64,000 bases of DNA from the NCBI GenBank assembly GCA_040755725.1, contig JBFMAI010000031.1:70176-134175 (forward strand), given 5' to 3'. Of this stretch, positions 42,431 through 50,594 are shown piece after piece (position 1 is the stretch's first letter; every line of letters starts with the position of its first letter). Both the position numbers and the translations under genes were made by a program. The notes under the pieces were generated by a model. It saw only the letters and a program-made list of their open reading frames with translations, searched no databases and was not told where the DNA came from. The DNA is from JBFMAI01 sp040755725. Lineage in GTDB: Bacteria > Planctomycetota > Phycisphaerae > UBA1845 > Fen-1342.

Positions 42431-43193
42431 GCGGTACCTCCTTCCTGTGGGCCGAGCAACTCGCGGACCAAGGGTCGGGTGCGAATCAGTAGCGCCGGAC
42501 CTCCGAGTCCGACGTGTTGCGGTCAACCGTGCGGCGGCACTCGATTCGCGCGATGGTCGCGTAGGCCCTCGCTCCCGCGGTCCCCTGGTCACGGTGCATG
42601 GTCTTCCAGCCGGTTGCGACCGCCCGGAGCGCACCACGAAGGGAAAGGTTCCGTCTGTAACATGTGGGCCAAGTGGCCATCCCGAAGGTCCGACCATCAA
42701 TGTCACGAAACACCGGGCCATGCGCGTCCGCCATCCGTCGCCATCCCAAGCCGCCCGGCCCGGCAAACAGCGGTACGCCGCCCGGTCGGTTCGCGTCGGC
42801 GCGCAATGACCGGAATCGCGCCGCTTTGTCGCGCGCCGTTCCGCCGTCGTTCGCCACGGCGCGTCCTGCCGGCCGGAGCGCGACCGCATCGGCTATGGGG
42901 CGCACGGTCCGGCCGGGGTGGCCCCGTCGGCCCCACCGTCGGGGTGCTCCTGCGGGCTGTGCGAAGCTGCGCGGCCCCCGGCGGTGCTTCAAGATGCATC
43001 TCCTGAGGACGTACACGCTTTCGAGCGCGTAGCTCACTGCGGACTCTGCCCAGACCGACAAAGATAACCCAAGGCGCGGCACCGGGGAAGTTGGTTGCGA
43101 AGCGAACAGGCCCGACCTGGTGGGCTGTTCGCGGCGATCCGTGACTCGCGCAAGGTCTTTCACGAGGGCGCGAACACCGTTACCCTACCCGCC
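42431..43193. other. 763-base non-coding stretch with a regulatory-type hairpin at its end
   Basis: No convincing protein gene on either strand. A small CGGAC/GTCCG stem (42496-42511) and several GC inverted pieces are visible. The 3' part (from about 43050) is the leader of pyrR and contains the stem-loop at 43102-43132. I looked for RNase P, tmRNA and SRP RNA signatures and found none. Confidence 0.45.
43102..43132 (+). promoter_or_regulatory. Stem-loop in the pyrR leader, candidate attenuation element
   Basis: GCGAACAGGCCC (43102-43113) pairs with GGGCTGTTCGC (43122-43132): 11 base pairs, one bulged G, loop GACCTGGT. It ends 61 bases before the pyrR start. PyrR in many bacteria binds a leader hairpin of the pyr mRNA; the loop does not show the Firmicute PyrR consensus. 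Confidence 0.45.
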
Positions 43194-43733
43194 ATGACGC
43201 TCCTACTCGACCAGCACGAAATCCGGGAGACGCTCGAGAAGCTCGCCCGGGCGATCGCCGGCGCCGCCCCCCGCGACGCCTCCGTGGCCGTCGTCGGCAT
43301 CCGTCGCCGCGGCGAGAACCTGGCCCGCCGGCTGCTCCCCTTGTTGCAGAAAGCCGGGCTGAAGGCGGCCCACTTCGGCGTCCTGGACATCACGCTCTAC
43401 CGCGACGACCTGACCACCATCGGCCCCAACGCGGTCGTGCGCGGCACGGAAATCGACTTCGATCTCACCGACACGTGGGTCGTGCTCGTGGACGACGTGC
43501 TCTACACCGGCCGGTCCGTCCGGGCCGCCCTGGATGCCCTCATCGACCTGGGCCGCCCCCGGGCCATCCGGCTGGCCGTCCTGGTCGATCGCGGCCGGCG
43601 GGAGCTGCCCATCCAGCCCGATTTCGTCGGCCTGCGCACCGACACCGAGGCCCATCACGAAGTCAAAGTCAAACTCGTCGAAGACGACGGCGTGGACGAG
43701 GTCGCCCTCTATGACCGCAGCGGCAACGGATAA
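43194..43733 (+). CDS. pyrR: PyrR bifunctional pyr regulator / uracil phosphoribosyltransferase
   Basis: 179 residues from ATG 43194. The PRPP loop VVLVDDVLYTGRSVRAAL (about residues 93-110) and the flanking VGIRRRGENLARRL, THFGVLDITLYRDDL-like segment (seen as AHFGVLDITLYRDDL) and RRELPIQPDFVGLR tail are those of PyrR. It senses UMP/UTP and represses pyr genes at the RNA level in homologues, and may have weak UPRTase activity. It overlaps pyrB by 23 bases, as in typical pyrR-pyrB operons. Confidence 0.95.
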   Translation: MTLLLDQHEIRETLEKLARAIAGAAPRDASVAVVGIRRRGENLARRLLPLLQKAGLKAAHFGVLDITLYRDDLTTIGPNAVVRGTEIDFDLTDTWVVLVDDVLYTGRSVRAALDALIDLGRPRAIRLAVLVDRGRRELPIQPDFVGLRTDTEAHHEVKVKLVEDDGVDEVALYDRSGNG

Positions 43734-44670
43734 GCCCATCTGGACCCGCAAGCACCTGCTGGCCCTCGCGGAGCTCAGCCGCGAAGAAATCCTGTACGTG
43801 CTCGACACCGCGGCGGGGTTCCAGGAAGTCTCAACGCGCAGCGTCAAGAAAGTACCCGCCCTGCGCGGCCGCGTCGTCGTCAACATGTTCTTCGAGGACA
43901 GCACCCGCACGCGAATGAGCTTCGAGCTTGCCGCCGAGCGGCTCTCGGCCGACGTCATCGACTTTGCCGAGAAGATGTCCTCGACCCAAAAGGGCGAAAC
44001 GCTGATCGACACCGCCAAGAACATCGAGGCGATGGGGGTGGACATCATGGTGCTGCGGCACCCGGCGGCCGGCGCGGCCTACCACCTGTCGCAAGCGGTG
44101 GGGTGCTGCGTGGTGAACGCCGGCGACGGCCAGCACGCCCACCCGACGCAGGGGCTGCTGGACCTGTTCACGATCTGCGAGCGCAAGGGGCGGATCGAGG
44201 GGTTGAACGTGGCGATCGTGGGCGACATCGTCCACTCGCGCGTGGCCCGGTCCGACCTGCGCGGCCTTCAGAAGCTTGGGGCGAACGTCACGCTCGTCGG
44301 CCCGCCGACGCTCGTGCCGAAGACCTTCGAGTCGATGGGGGCGCGGGTTACCTCGGATTTCGAGGCCATCCTGCCCGAGATGGACGTCATCAACATGCTC
44401 CGTATCCAGAAGGAGCGCATGACGGCCAGCGGTTTCCCGTCGGCCCGCGAGTACGTCCGGCTATTCGGCATGAACAGCGAGCGGCTCAAGCGCTGCAAGC
44501 CCGATGTCCTCATCATGCACCCGGGCCCCGTCAACCGCGGCATCGAGCTGGCCGCCGACGTGGCCGACGGTCCGCATTCGAGCATCCTGCGACAGGTGAC
44601 CAACGGCCTGGCCGTGCGCATGGCCGTCCTGTTTCTCTGCCAACAAGCCGCCGCCAGCCCCAACACCTGA
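43711..44670 (+). CDS. pyrB: Aspartate carbamoyltransferase catalytic subunit
   Basis: 319 residues from ATG 43711 inside the pyrR 3' end. It condenses carbamoyl phosphate with aspartate, the first committed step of pyrimidine synthesis. Carbamoyl-phosphate site FFEDSTRTRMSFE, the 80s-loop KGETLIDTAKNI, HPTQGLLDLFTI and the aspartate-side loop MLRIQKERM are all present; HPGPVNRGIEL near the C-terminus is also conserved. pyrC, often next, is absent. Confidence 0.96.
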   Translation: MTAAATDKPIWTRKHLLALAELSREEILYVLDTAAGFQEVSTRSVKKVPALRGRVVVNMFFEDSTRTRMSFELAAERLSADVIDFAEKMSSTQKGETLIDTAKNIEAMGVDIMVLRHPAAGAAYHLSQAVGCCVVNAGDGQHAHPTQGLLDLFTICERKGRIEGLNVAIVGDIVHSRVARSDLRGLQKLGANVTLVGPPTLVPKTFESMGARVTSDFEAILPEMDVINMLRIQKERMTASGFPSAREYVRLFGMNSERLKRCKPDVLIMHPGPVNRGIELAADVADGPHSSILRQVTNGLAVRMAVLFLCQQAAASPNT

Positions 44671-44703
44671 GACGAGCCTCGCGCCCCCGCCCTCCCGGAG
44701 CTT

Positions 44704-44752
44704 CGGTCCGAACCCCGCACGCCGGCGTGGGCCGGGGCCCGCGTCACTTGCG
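44704..44752 (+). repeat. RTPHA-type dispersed repeat
   Basis: GGTCCGAACCCCGCACGCCG and what follows aligns along its whole length with 51254-51310 and in part with 12155-12195. Its end covers the stop codon and last codons of the SDR gene. Confidence 0.65.
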
Positions 44753-45442
44753 GACGAACAAGGTTTGCCCGCTGCACGGGCTGAGGCCGGCGTTCCACAG
44801 CGACACAATGACCGCGGCCACGTCGTCCGGGGCCAGCGCCTTGTCCGCGGGGAAGTCGGGGAAGGCCGACCGCATGAGCTCCGTTTCCACCGCCCCCGGC
44901 GCGACGGCGAACACGCGGATGCCGTGCGCGCGACCCTCGGCGGCCATGGCCTGCGAGAACAGGTTCACCCAGGCCTTGCTCGCCCCGTAGACCGCGAACC
45001 CGCGGAACGGATCGACCGAGGCCAGCGACGAGAGGTTGACGATCAGTCCGCCCCCCTGGTCCTGCATCAGCGGCCACACGGCCCGTGTCGCCTGGTAGAT
45101 CGCGGCGATGTTGACCGCGCAAACCTGGTCGAACGCCTCCGGCGTGATCTCGTCGATCGTGCCCAACGGGGCGACGCCGGCGTTGTTCACCAGCACGTCG
45201 ATGCGGCCGAAGCGCTCGTGGGCGGTGGCGACCAGGCGGCGCACCTCCGCCGGCCGGCCCACGTCGGTCACCAGGGGCAGGCAGCGCCCCCCGGCCGCGA
45301 CCACCTGCTCGGCGGCCTGTTCCAGGGCCTCGGCGTGCCGGGCGGCGATGACGACGTTCCAACCGTCGGCGGCGAAGCGCAGCGCCGTGGCCCGGCCGAT
45401 GCCGCGAGTGGCTCCCGTGATGATGCATGTCGAGTTGGGCAT
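44744..45442 (-). CDS. Short-chain dehydrogenase/reductase (SDR)
   Basis: 232 residues, ATG 45442 with GAGGA upstream. Classical SDR: cofactor motif TGATRGIGRATAL, DVGRPAEV, LVNNAGVAP, catalytic Ser in LIVNLSSLAS, YGASKAW with the Tyr-x3-Lys pair, and VAPGAVETELMRSAF. It is an NAD(P)-dependent oxidoreductase on an unknown carbonyl or alcohol. The size is slightly below the usual 245-255, the C-terminus being compact. It is convergent with pyrB. Confidence 0.92.
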   Translation of the reverse strand: MPNSTCIITGATRGIGRATALRFAADGWNVVIAARHAEALEQAAEQVVAAGGRCLPLVTDVGRPAEVRRLVATAHERFGRIDVLVNNAGVAPLGTIDEITPEAFDQVCAVNIAAIYQATRAVWPLMQDQGGGLIVNLSSLASVDPFRGFAVYGASKAWVNLFSQAMAAEGRAHGIRVFAVAPGAVETELMRSAFPDFPADKALAPDDVAAVIVSLWNAGLSPCSGQTLFVRK

Positions 45443-45734
45443 GACGGCGTCCTCTCTCCGTTATCGACGCGGCCCCGTCGGATGAACGCAGCGCGACGCG
45501 CTCCACGGGGCTGAACCGTTGCCGCTGATCCTAGGAGCACACTGCCCCGCGGTCGAGGCGCGGGCCGGACCTCGCGGCCGTCAGGCGACCTTCGAGTCGC
45601 GGGCGGCGGCTGCGCGGCCGCCGCCGGGGCGCTCGCACCGGAATCGCCGATGGCCCCCGGGCCGCAGACGAGCGCGTTGTTCGCGGCGCGACAGGATTCA
45701 TCGGGGACCAACGGCCCGTACAGGGTCCGGTCGC

Positions 45735-45794
45735 CAAAGGCGACTCGCTGTGGCGAGCCGCTACGGTTGGTTGCGGCCACGGGCCGCGCTGAGT
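45735..45794 (+). repeat. VASRY-type dispersed repeat, copy 2
   Basis: AAAGGCGACTCGCTGTGGCG then AGCCGCTACGGTTGGTTGCG and GGCCACGGGCCGCGCTGAG. It matches the reverse complement of 41098-41158 with few mismatches. An internal CGCCACAG/CTGTGGCG-like inverted part could fold. Confidence 0.8.
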
Positions 45795-45797
45795 TCG

Positions 45798-45826
45798 TTG
45801 CGTTGTGAGGTTGGGCGTGCTATACG
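45798..45826 (+). promoter_or_regulatory. rph: Candidate promoter of the rph operon
   Basis: TTGCGT (45798-45803) and TATACG (45821-45826), spacer 17. It lies directly after the VASRY repeat and would give a ~260-base leader containing the hairpin repeat. Confidence 0.35.
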
Positions 45827-45853
45827 TTTATTGAAGGACGTGGGGCACTGGAC

Positions 45854-45945
45854 GGGAGGGCGAGCTTGGACCGGAGGGCAAGCCTGTACCGGAAGGCAAG
45901 CCTCCCGCGAGCCGCGGCTCGGCAGGCGCGGCGGGATCGGCTTGC
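45854..45945. repeat. Dispersed hairpin repeat, degenerate copy
   Basis: Exact left arm GGGAGGGCGA (45854-45863), three GGAGGGCAAGCCT-like half units, then the exact 14-base palindrome CGAGCCGCGGCTCG (45908-45921). It looks like internal duplication of the unit seen complete at 17644-17695. Confidence 0.75.
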
Positions 45946-46093
45946 CGCGTCGCACGAACGCCGGCGTCCACTCAGGGTCCGTCCACGCCCCGCTGTCGGC
46001 CGGGAAGAGGATGAAGCGCGGGAATCGTCGGCGGGGACCGCCGCCCGACCCCACCCGCGGGGAGGATCGGAGATTCGGTCGAGGAACGCCCGT

Positions 46094-46807
46094 ATGCGAC
46101 GTGACGGACGACGACCTGACGAGCTGCGACCGGTCGAATTCGTCCGGGGCTTCACCCGCAACACCCCCGGCTCCGTCCTGCTCCGCGCCGGGCAGACCGT
46201 CGTGCTGTGTACCGCGAGCCTCGAGGACGACGTCCCGGATTGGCGGCGCGACAGCGGTCTCGGATGGGTGACCGCCGAGTATGACATGCTCCCGGGCGCG
46301 ACCGCGACCCGCCGGCCGCGCAGCCGGGCCCGGCTGGACGGCCGCACGCAGGAGATTCAGCGGCTCATCGGGCGATCGCTGCGGGCCGTCGTGGACATGG
46401 GGCGCCTGGGGCCGCGGACCATCGTGCTCGACTGCGACGTCCTGCAAGCGGACGGCGGCACGCGGACCGCCGCCATCACGGGGGCGTACGTGGCCCTCGT
46501 TGACGCCGTCACGGAAGGCCGGCGACGCGAGTACTGGAACGAAGGGGTGGTCACGGCCGCGGTGGCGGCCGTGAGCGTCGGCCAAGTGGACGGCGAGCTG
46601 CTGCTGGACCTCGATTACGACGAGGATGTGCGAGCCGCCGTCGACTGCAACTTGGTCCTGACGAGTGCCGGGCAGTGGGTGGAAGTGCAGGCGACGGGGG
46701 AGCACGGCGCCTTCACGGACGCCGACCTCACCCGGATGATGGCCTTGGGTCGCGCCGGCATCACGCGGCTTTTCGAGCGGCAGCGGGCCGCGCTGGCCGG
46801 CCCATGA
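46094..46807 (+). CDS. rph: Ribonuclease PH
   Basis: 237 residues from ATG 46094 (GAGGA 8 bases upstream). RNase PH trims tRNA 3' ends by phosphorolysis. Motifs: RPVEFVRGFTRNTPGSVLLR, VLCTASLEDDVPDW, WVTAEYDMLPGAT, RTQEIQRLIGRSLRAVVD, LDCDVLQADGGTRTAAITGA and LDLDYDEDVRAAVDCN. The phosphate-binding GGTRT and the catalytic acidic DLDY are intact. The length is standard. The stop overlaps the next start (ATGA); rdgB follows two genes on, as in many bacteria. Confidence 0.96.
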   Translation: MRRDGRRPDELRPVEFVRGFTRNTPGSVLLRAGQTVVLCTASLEDDVPDWRRDSGLGWVTAEYDMLPGATATRRPRSRARLDGRTQEIQRLIGRSLRAVVDMGRLGPRTIVLDCDVLQADGGTRTAAITGAYVALVDAVTEGRRREYWNEGVVTAAVAAVSVGQVDGELLLDLDYDEDVRAAVDCNLVLTSAGQWVEVQATGEHGAFTDADLTRMMALGRAGITRLFERQRAALAGP

Positions 46808-47703
46808 GGTGGCTGAGGATGGACGCTCCGCGACAAAGACATTGGGCAAGAGGTTGGGTGCCGGCGCTGCTGGCCGTCTGCGGGCTGACGGCCGGCTGCG
46901 AGACGCCGGGGCCGCAGGGCGGTCCGCCCCTGACGGGCTCCCGCGACGAAGAAGTATGGGCCATTCGCTGCATCACTTTGCACACCCCGGACCGCTTCAA
47001 ACAGGCCGAAGCTTACGCCGCCGCCCTCCGGAAGGTCCCCGGCCTCCGCGCGGACCTGGTGCAGGTGCTCAGCGACGAGGATGGGACGGCGGTGTATTAC
47101 GGCCGCTATCGGCGGGAGTACGGCCCCAGCGGTCCGCTTGACACTTTCAAGCCCGATGCCCGCGGCGATCTCGAAACGGTGCGCGGGCTGCGGTTTCAGG
47201 GGGCCGACGTGTGGCCGTTCATCCTGGCCACGATGGACGTGCTGCCGACCTATCGCCCCGCGCATCCGGAGTGGAACCTGGCGGAGGTGGACGGAACGTG
47301 GGCGTTGCACGTGGCGGTGTTCTACAACACCAACGAGTTTCGCGCGCGGCGGTCGGCCGCCGAGGAATACTGCGCGCTGCTGCGCGCGCGGGGGGAGTCG
47401 GCGTACTACCACCACGGCGCGGTGAACAGCTCGGTGTACCTCGGCCCGTTCCCGCGGGAGGCCGTGACGGAAATGCGCCAGGAGGACCCGCTCACCGGGC
47501 GGGTGACCGCGACGTACCGCATCGTGGACCCGGCGATGACGGAGGCCCAGCGGCGTTTCCCGGTCAGCCTGCACAACGGGCACACGCTGTACGAGGTGCG
47601 ACGCGACGCGAGCGGCGCGGTGCGGTCGCGGCTGCCGGCCCCGTCGTTCCCGGTGCTGGTCCCGAAGGCGCAGCGGCAGCTTGAGCAGCTCGGAGGTCCG
47701 TAG
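46804..47703 (+). CDS. Lipoprotein with two SPOR-like repeats
   Basis: 299 residues, ATG 46804 overlapping the rph stop. N-terminal signal with lipobox LTAGC (Cys about residue 32). The mature part shows two similar units: EEVWAIRCITLHTPDRFKQA...VYYGRY and WALHVAVFYNTNEFRARRSA...SVYLGPF; each begins with a beta strand, carries an EAYAAALR/EEYCALLR helix and ends in a YxG strand, the SPOR pattern. SPOR domains bind denuded peptidoglycan glycan at division sites. The family call is by eye. It lies between rph and rdgB, an odd place for an envelope protein. Confidence 0.72.
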   Translation: MRWLRMDAPRQRHWARGWVPALLAVCGLTAGCETPGPQGGPPLTGSRDEEVWAIRCITLHTPDRFKQAEAYAAALRKVPGLRADLVQVLSDEDGTAVYYGRYRREYGPSGPLDTFKPDARGDLETVRGLRFQGADVWPFILATMDVLPTYRPAHPEWNLAEVDGTWALHVAVFYNTNEFRARRSAAEEYCALLRARGESAYYHHGAVNSSVYLGPFPREAVTEMRQEDPLTGRVTATYRIVDPAMTEAQRRFPVSLHNGHTLYEVRRDASGAVRSRLPAPSFPVLVPKAQRQLEQLGGP

Positions 47704-47707
47704 CGCG

Positions 47708-48307
47708 ATGCGTGAGCTGGTGGTCGCGACACGGAACGCCGGCAAGCTGCGCGAGATCCGCGAGTTGACCGCGGGCCGGCCGCTGGTCTGGCGCGGACTG
47801 GACGAGTTCGCCGACCTGCCGGAAGTGGAGGAGATCGGGGCGACCTTCGCGGAAAACGCACGGCTCAAGGCCCGCCACTACGCCGCCGCCACCGGCCTGC
47901 CCGCCCTCGCCGACGATTCCGGCCTGGAGGTGGACGCGCTCGGCGGAGCTCCCGGCGTCCTTTCGGCCCGCTACGCCGGCGCACCGCGCGACGACACGGC
48001 CAATAACCGCAAGCTCATCGCCGCCCTGGCCGGCGTGCCGCTCGCCTGCCGCACCGCTCGATTTCGCTGCGCGCTGGCCCTGGCCGATAAAGGCGTCGTC
48101 CTGCTCGAAGCGGAAGGCGCGTTCGAAGGTCTGATTGTGGACGAACCGCGTGGAACCAACGGCTTCGGCTACGATCCGCACTTCCTCGTGCCGGCACTGG
48201 GGCGGACGGCGGCGGAACTGCCGCCGGCGGAGAAAAACGCCCGCAGCCACCGCGGCCAGGCCCTGCGGGCCCTGTTGGCCCGCCTCGATGAGCTGCCTGG
48301 CCCATGA
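47708..48307 (+). CDS. rdgB: dITP/XTP pyrophosphatase
   Basis: 199 residues, ATG 47708. The HAM1/RdgB family hydrolyses non-canonical purine triphosphates (ITP, XTP) to monophosphates. Motifs: VVATRNAGKLREI, TFAENARLKARHYA, LPALADDSGLEVDALGGAPGV, YAG-APRDDTANN, GTNGFGYDPHF and NARSHRGQALRAL. All substrate-binding and metal residues (Asp pair in ADDSG) are present. It forms rph-lipoprotein-rdgB, about 5 bases after the lipoprotein stop. Confidence 0.96.
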   Translation: MRELVVATRNAGKLREIRELTAGRPLVWRGLDEFADLPEVEEIGATFAENARLKARHYAAATGLPALADDSGLEVDALGGAPGVLSARYAGAPRDDTANNRKLIAALAGVPLACRTARFRCALALADKGVVLLEAEGAFEGLIVDEPRGTNGFGYDPHFLVPALGRTAAELPPAEKNARSHRGQALRALLARLDELPGP

Positions 48308-48347
48308 ACGCATCAAGTCCAGGCGGCCGGCGTCGTCGCCGAGTACA

Positions 48348-48376
48348 TTGACCCGCCCGCAGCAGCGTCCTACCAT
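48348..48376 (+). promoter_or_regulatory. Candidate promoter of the GT2 synthase gene
   Basis: TTGACC (48348-48353) and TACCAT (48371-48376), spacer 17, about 60 bases before ATG 48438. One of the best sigma-70-like matches in the window. Confidence 0.5.
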
Positions 48377-48437
48377 TAACGCTTTGTGGGTGGCGTATGC
48401 GGTTTGTAGCGGCTGAAAGGCGGCGGACCCGTTGGCG

Positions 48438-49958
48438 ATGGACACGCAAACGCTAGCGCAGTGGGCCATTCGCGCCTACCTGGTGGTGCTGACCATCATC
48501 TGCATCTACGGGGCGCATCGTTATTTCCTGTTGCTGCTGTACTACCGAGTCCGGCGGCAGGGCGCCCGGCCCAGGGCCCGCTTCGCCGAACTGCCGCGCG
48601 TGACCGTGCAGCTCCCGATGTACAACGAGCAGTATGTCGCGGCCCGGATCATCGAGCGGGCTTGTGCACTCGACTACCCGCAGGACCGGTTGCAGATCCA
48701 GGTCCTCGACGACTCGACCGACGAGACGCAGGAGATCGCGCAACAGACGGTGGCACGGATGCGGGCCGCCGGCCACGACGTCGTCTACCTGCACCGCACC
48801 CACCGTGTCGGGTACAAGGCCGGGGCGCTCGAAGAGGGGACGCGACAAGCCACCGGCGAGTTCATCGCCATCTTCGACGCGGACTTCCTTCCCCCACCGA
48901 GTATCCTCCGCGACACGATCGACTATTTCACCGACGAGCGCGTCGGCATGGTCCAGACCCGCTGGGACCACATCAACCGCGGCCAGTCCATGCTCACCGA
49001 GGCCCAGGCCATCTTCCTCGACGGCCACTTCGTCGTCGAACACACCGCCCGCAACCGCACGGGCCGGTTCATGAGCTTCAACGGAACGGCGGGCATCTGG
49101 CGCAAGGCGGCCATCGCGGACGCCGGCGGTTGGCAGCACGACACGCTGACCGAGGACCTCGACCTGTCGTACCGGGCGCAGCTCCACCGCTGGAAGTTCG
49201 TCTTCCTGCCCCACATCACCGCCCCGGCCGAATTGCCGCCGGAGATGAACGCCTTCAAGGCCCAGCAACACCGCTGGACCAAGGGCGGGGCGCAGACGTG
49301 CGTGAAGCTGTTGCCGCGCGTCCTGGCCAGCGACATGCCGTGGTGGGTGAAGGTCGAGTCGTTCTTCCACCTCACCAGCGGGGCCGTGTACGTGCTCGTG
49401 GTCTTGCTTAGCCTGCTATTGGGACCGGCGTTGGTGGCGAAGCTGGCCCTGAAGCAGCCGCAGCCGGCGTGGGTGCCGTGGTACGAGCTGCTCCTGTTCG
49501 TGATCGGGTTCGGCTCGACGACGTTGTTCTACATTGTCAGCCAACACGAGCTGTTGCGCGGCTGGTGGCGGGGCCTGTGCTACGTGCCCGCCCTCATGGC
49601 CGTCGGCATTGGCATCGCGTTCAACAACGCCCTGGCCGCGCTGGACGGCTTCTTCGGCTCCACGGGTGAGTTCGTCCGGACACCCAAGTTCGGCGACGCG
49701 GCCCAGCGCAGCCCGGATTGGAAGCGGCGGCTGGGCGCGTTCCGCATCCGCACGAACTGGAAGGTGTGGGCCGAGCTGGCCCTGGGGCTCTATCTGATCG
49801 CCTGCGCCGCAACACTGCTGTTCTTCGAGAACTGGTTCGAGCGCGTCTCGATGGCGCTGCCGTTCCTGGTCATCTTCATCGCGGGCTACTTCTACATCGC
49901 CCTGCACACGTTCTACACCGGCTGGCTGGCCCGCCGGGCCCACGCCCGCAGCCTGTAG
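48438..49958 (+). CDS. Membrane GT2 synthase, cellulose-synthase-like (CslA/glucomannan type)
   Basis: 506 residues from ATG 48438 (TTG 48432 is in frame). An N-terminal helix (AYLVVLTIICIYGAHRYFLLLL), then the GT-A domain: VTVQLPMYNEQYVAARII, VLDDSTDET, FDADFLPPP (DxD), TEDLDLSYR (catalytic base) and QQHRWTKGG (the QxxRW motif of processive enzymes). Four or five C-terminal helices form the polymer channel. It polymerises a beta-linked glycan, probably glucose or mannose, across the inner membrane. No PilZ domain or BcsB-like partner is adjacent. Confidence 0.93.
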   Translation: MDTQTLAQWAIRAYLVVLTIICIYGAHRYFLLLLYYRVRRQGARPRARFAELPRVTVQLPMYNEQYVAARIIERACALDYPQDRLQIQVLDDSTDETQEIAQQTVARMRAAGHDVVYLHRTHRVGYKAGALEEGTRQATGEFIAIFDADFLPPPSILRDTIDYFTDERVGMVQTRWDHINRGQSMLTEAQAIFLDGHFVVEHTARNRTGRFMSFNGTAGIWRKAAIADAGGWQHDTLTEDLDLSYRAQLHRWKFVFLPHITAPAELPPEMNAFKAQQHRWTKGGAQTCVKLLPRVLASDMPWWVKVESFFHLTSGAVYVLVVLLSLLLGPALVAKLALKQPQPAWVPWYELLLFVIGFGSTTLFYIVSQHELLRGWWRGLCYVPALMAVGIGIAFNNALAALDGFFGSTGEFVRTPKFGDAAQRSPDWKRRLGAFRIRTNWKVWAELALGLYLIACAATLLFFENWFERVSMALPFLVIFIAGYFYIALHTFYTGWLARRAHARSL

Positions 49959-50351
49959 CACCGGGGCCCGTCTGGCGGCCATTGCATCCCAGCGGTGCGG
50001 TGACATCGGGTCGCATGATCACGGGCCGTGCGGCGAACTGACGGCCATGTCACCGTGTGCGAAGGTGCAGCGCGGGAAGGCCAACCTCCCGGGAAGCCGC
50101 GGCTCGGCGGGCCGGCAGGGTCGCCGCAGGAGACAGCCCTCGCCCTCCCCCGCCGCATGTTCGCGCATGGTAATCGCGCCTATCAGGACCCTGTACGCCG
50201 GTGCGGGGGCTCCGCGCCTCACCCCTTGCGTTGTGGGTTCTGTTAGGGGCCGTAAGCTGCCCGGCGATCAATAGTCGCCCGGCGCACCGTGCCGAACCTC
50301 CGCCTACTACCTCCCAAGGCCGGTACCTTGACCGCCTCGTTGTCAGCGCGT
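49959..50351. other. Gap after the GT2 synthase, mostly repeat
   Basis: 393 bases between convergent genes. The hairpin repeat copy at 50071-50150 and a TTGCGTTGTGGGTTCTGTTA piece (50223-50242, compare 51306-51325 and 35752-35768) are the recognisable contents. No gene seen. Confidence 0.5.
50071..50150. repeat. Dispersed hairpin repeat, diverged copy
   Basis: AGCCGCGGCTCG (50095-50106) matches 12 of the 14 central bases of the complete copy; GGGAAGGCCAACCTCCCGGG precedes it and CGCCCTCCCC (50141-50150) is the right arm. Confidence 0.7.
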
Positions 50352-50591
50352 TCACGGGGGTCCGACCGGTTGTCCGCACAACAGCAGCCGACGCAGCGGG
50401 CGCTGGGTCGAGCGCCCGCAGACTCTGGACAGCAGTGCGACGAGGGCGATGCACCCGGCGGCCACAAGGAGAGAGAGCCACAGCGCGCTCGATCCGGACC
50501 GGGGGGTGCGGTGGCTGAGTGTTACCGCGACCGCCAGCACGGCACCGGCGGCCCCCAGCGCCAGCACGATGCCGATGAGCGTGATGGCCAC
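50352..50591 (-). CDS. Small two-helix membrane protein
   Basis: 79 residues from GTG 50591, 4 bases after the upstream gene's stop. Two membrane helices (MAITLIGIVLALGAAGAVLAV and LWLSLLVAAGCIALVALL) joined by a short Ser/Arg loop; a basic Cys-containing tail. No family recognised. It is supported by tight spacing to the gene at 50595-50975 and the clean hydrophobic pattern; no good ribosome-binding site is seen. Confidence 0.5.
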   Translation of the reverse strand: MAITLIGIVLALGAAGAVLAVAVTLSHRTPRSGSSALWLSLLVAAGCIALVALLSRVCGRSTQRPLRRLLLCGQPVGPP

Positions 50592-50594
50592 ATG

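Larger units (their letters stand above)
45443..46093. other. 651-base gap rich in dispersed repeats, upstream of rph
   Basis: Contains the VASRY repeat (45735-45794), a promoter candidate (45798-45826) and a degenerate hairpin repeat (45854-45945). No gene is evident; the open frame from 45866 into rph encodes only repeat-type Arg/Ala-rich sequence before residue 77. Confidence 0.55.

Noticed and set aside
45519..46271. Plus-strand open frame across the rph leader
   Set aside because: It is made of dispersed repeats and overlaps rph in another frame; no start signal or domain.
50001..50300. Possible CRISPR-like array from the repeated GC hairpins
   Set aside because: Units are single, palindromic and irregularly spaced; no spacers of constant length and no cas genes.
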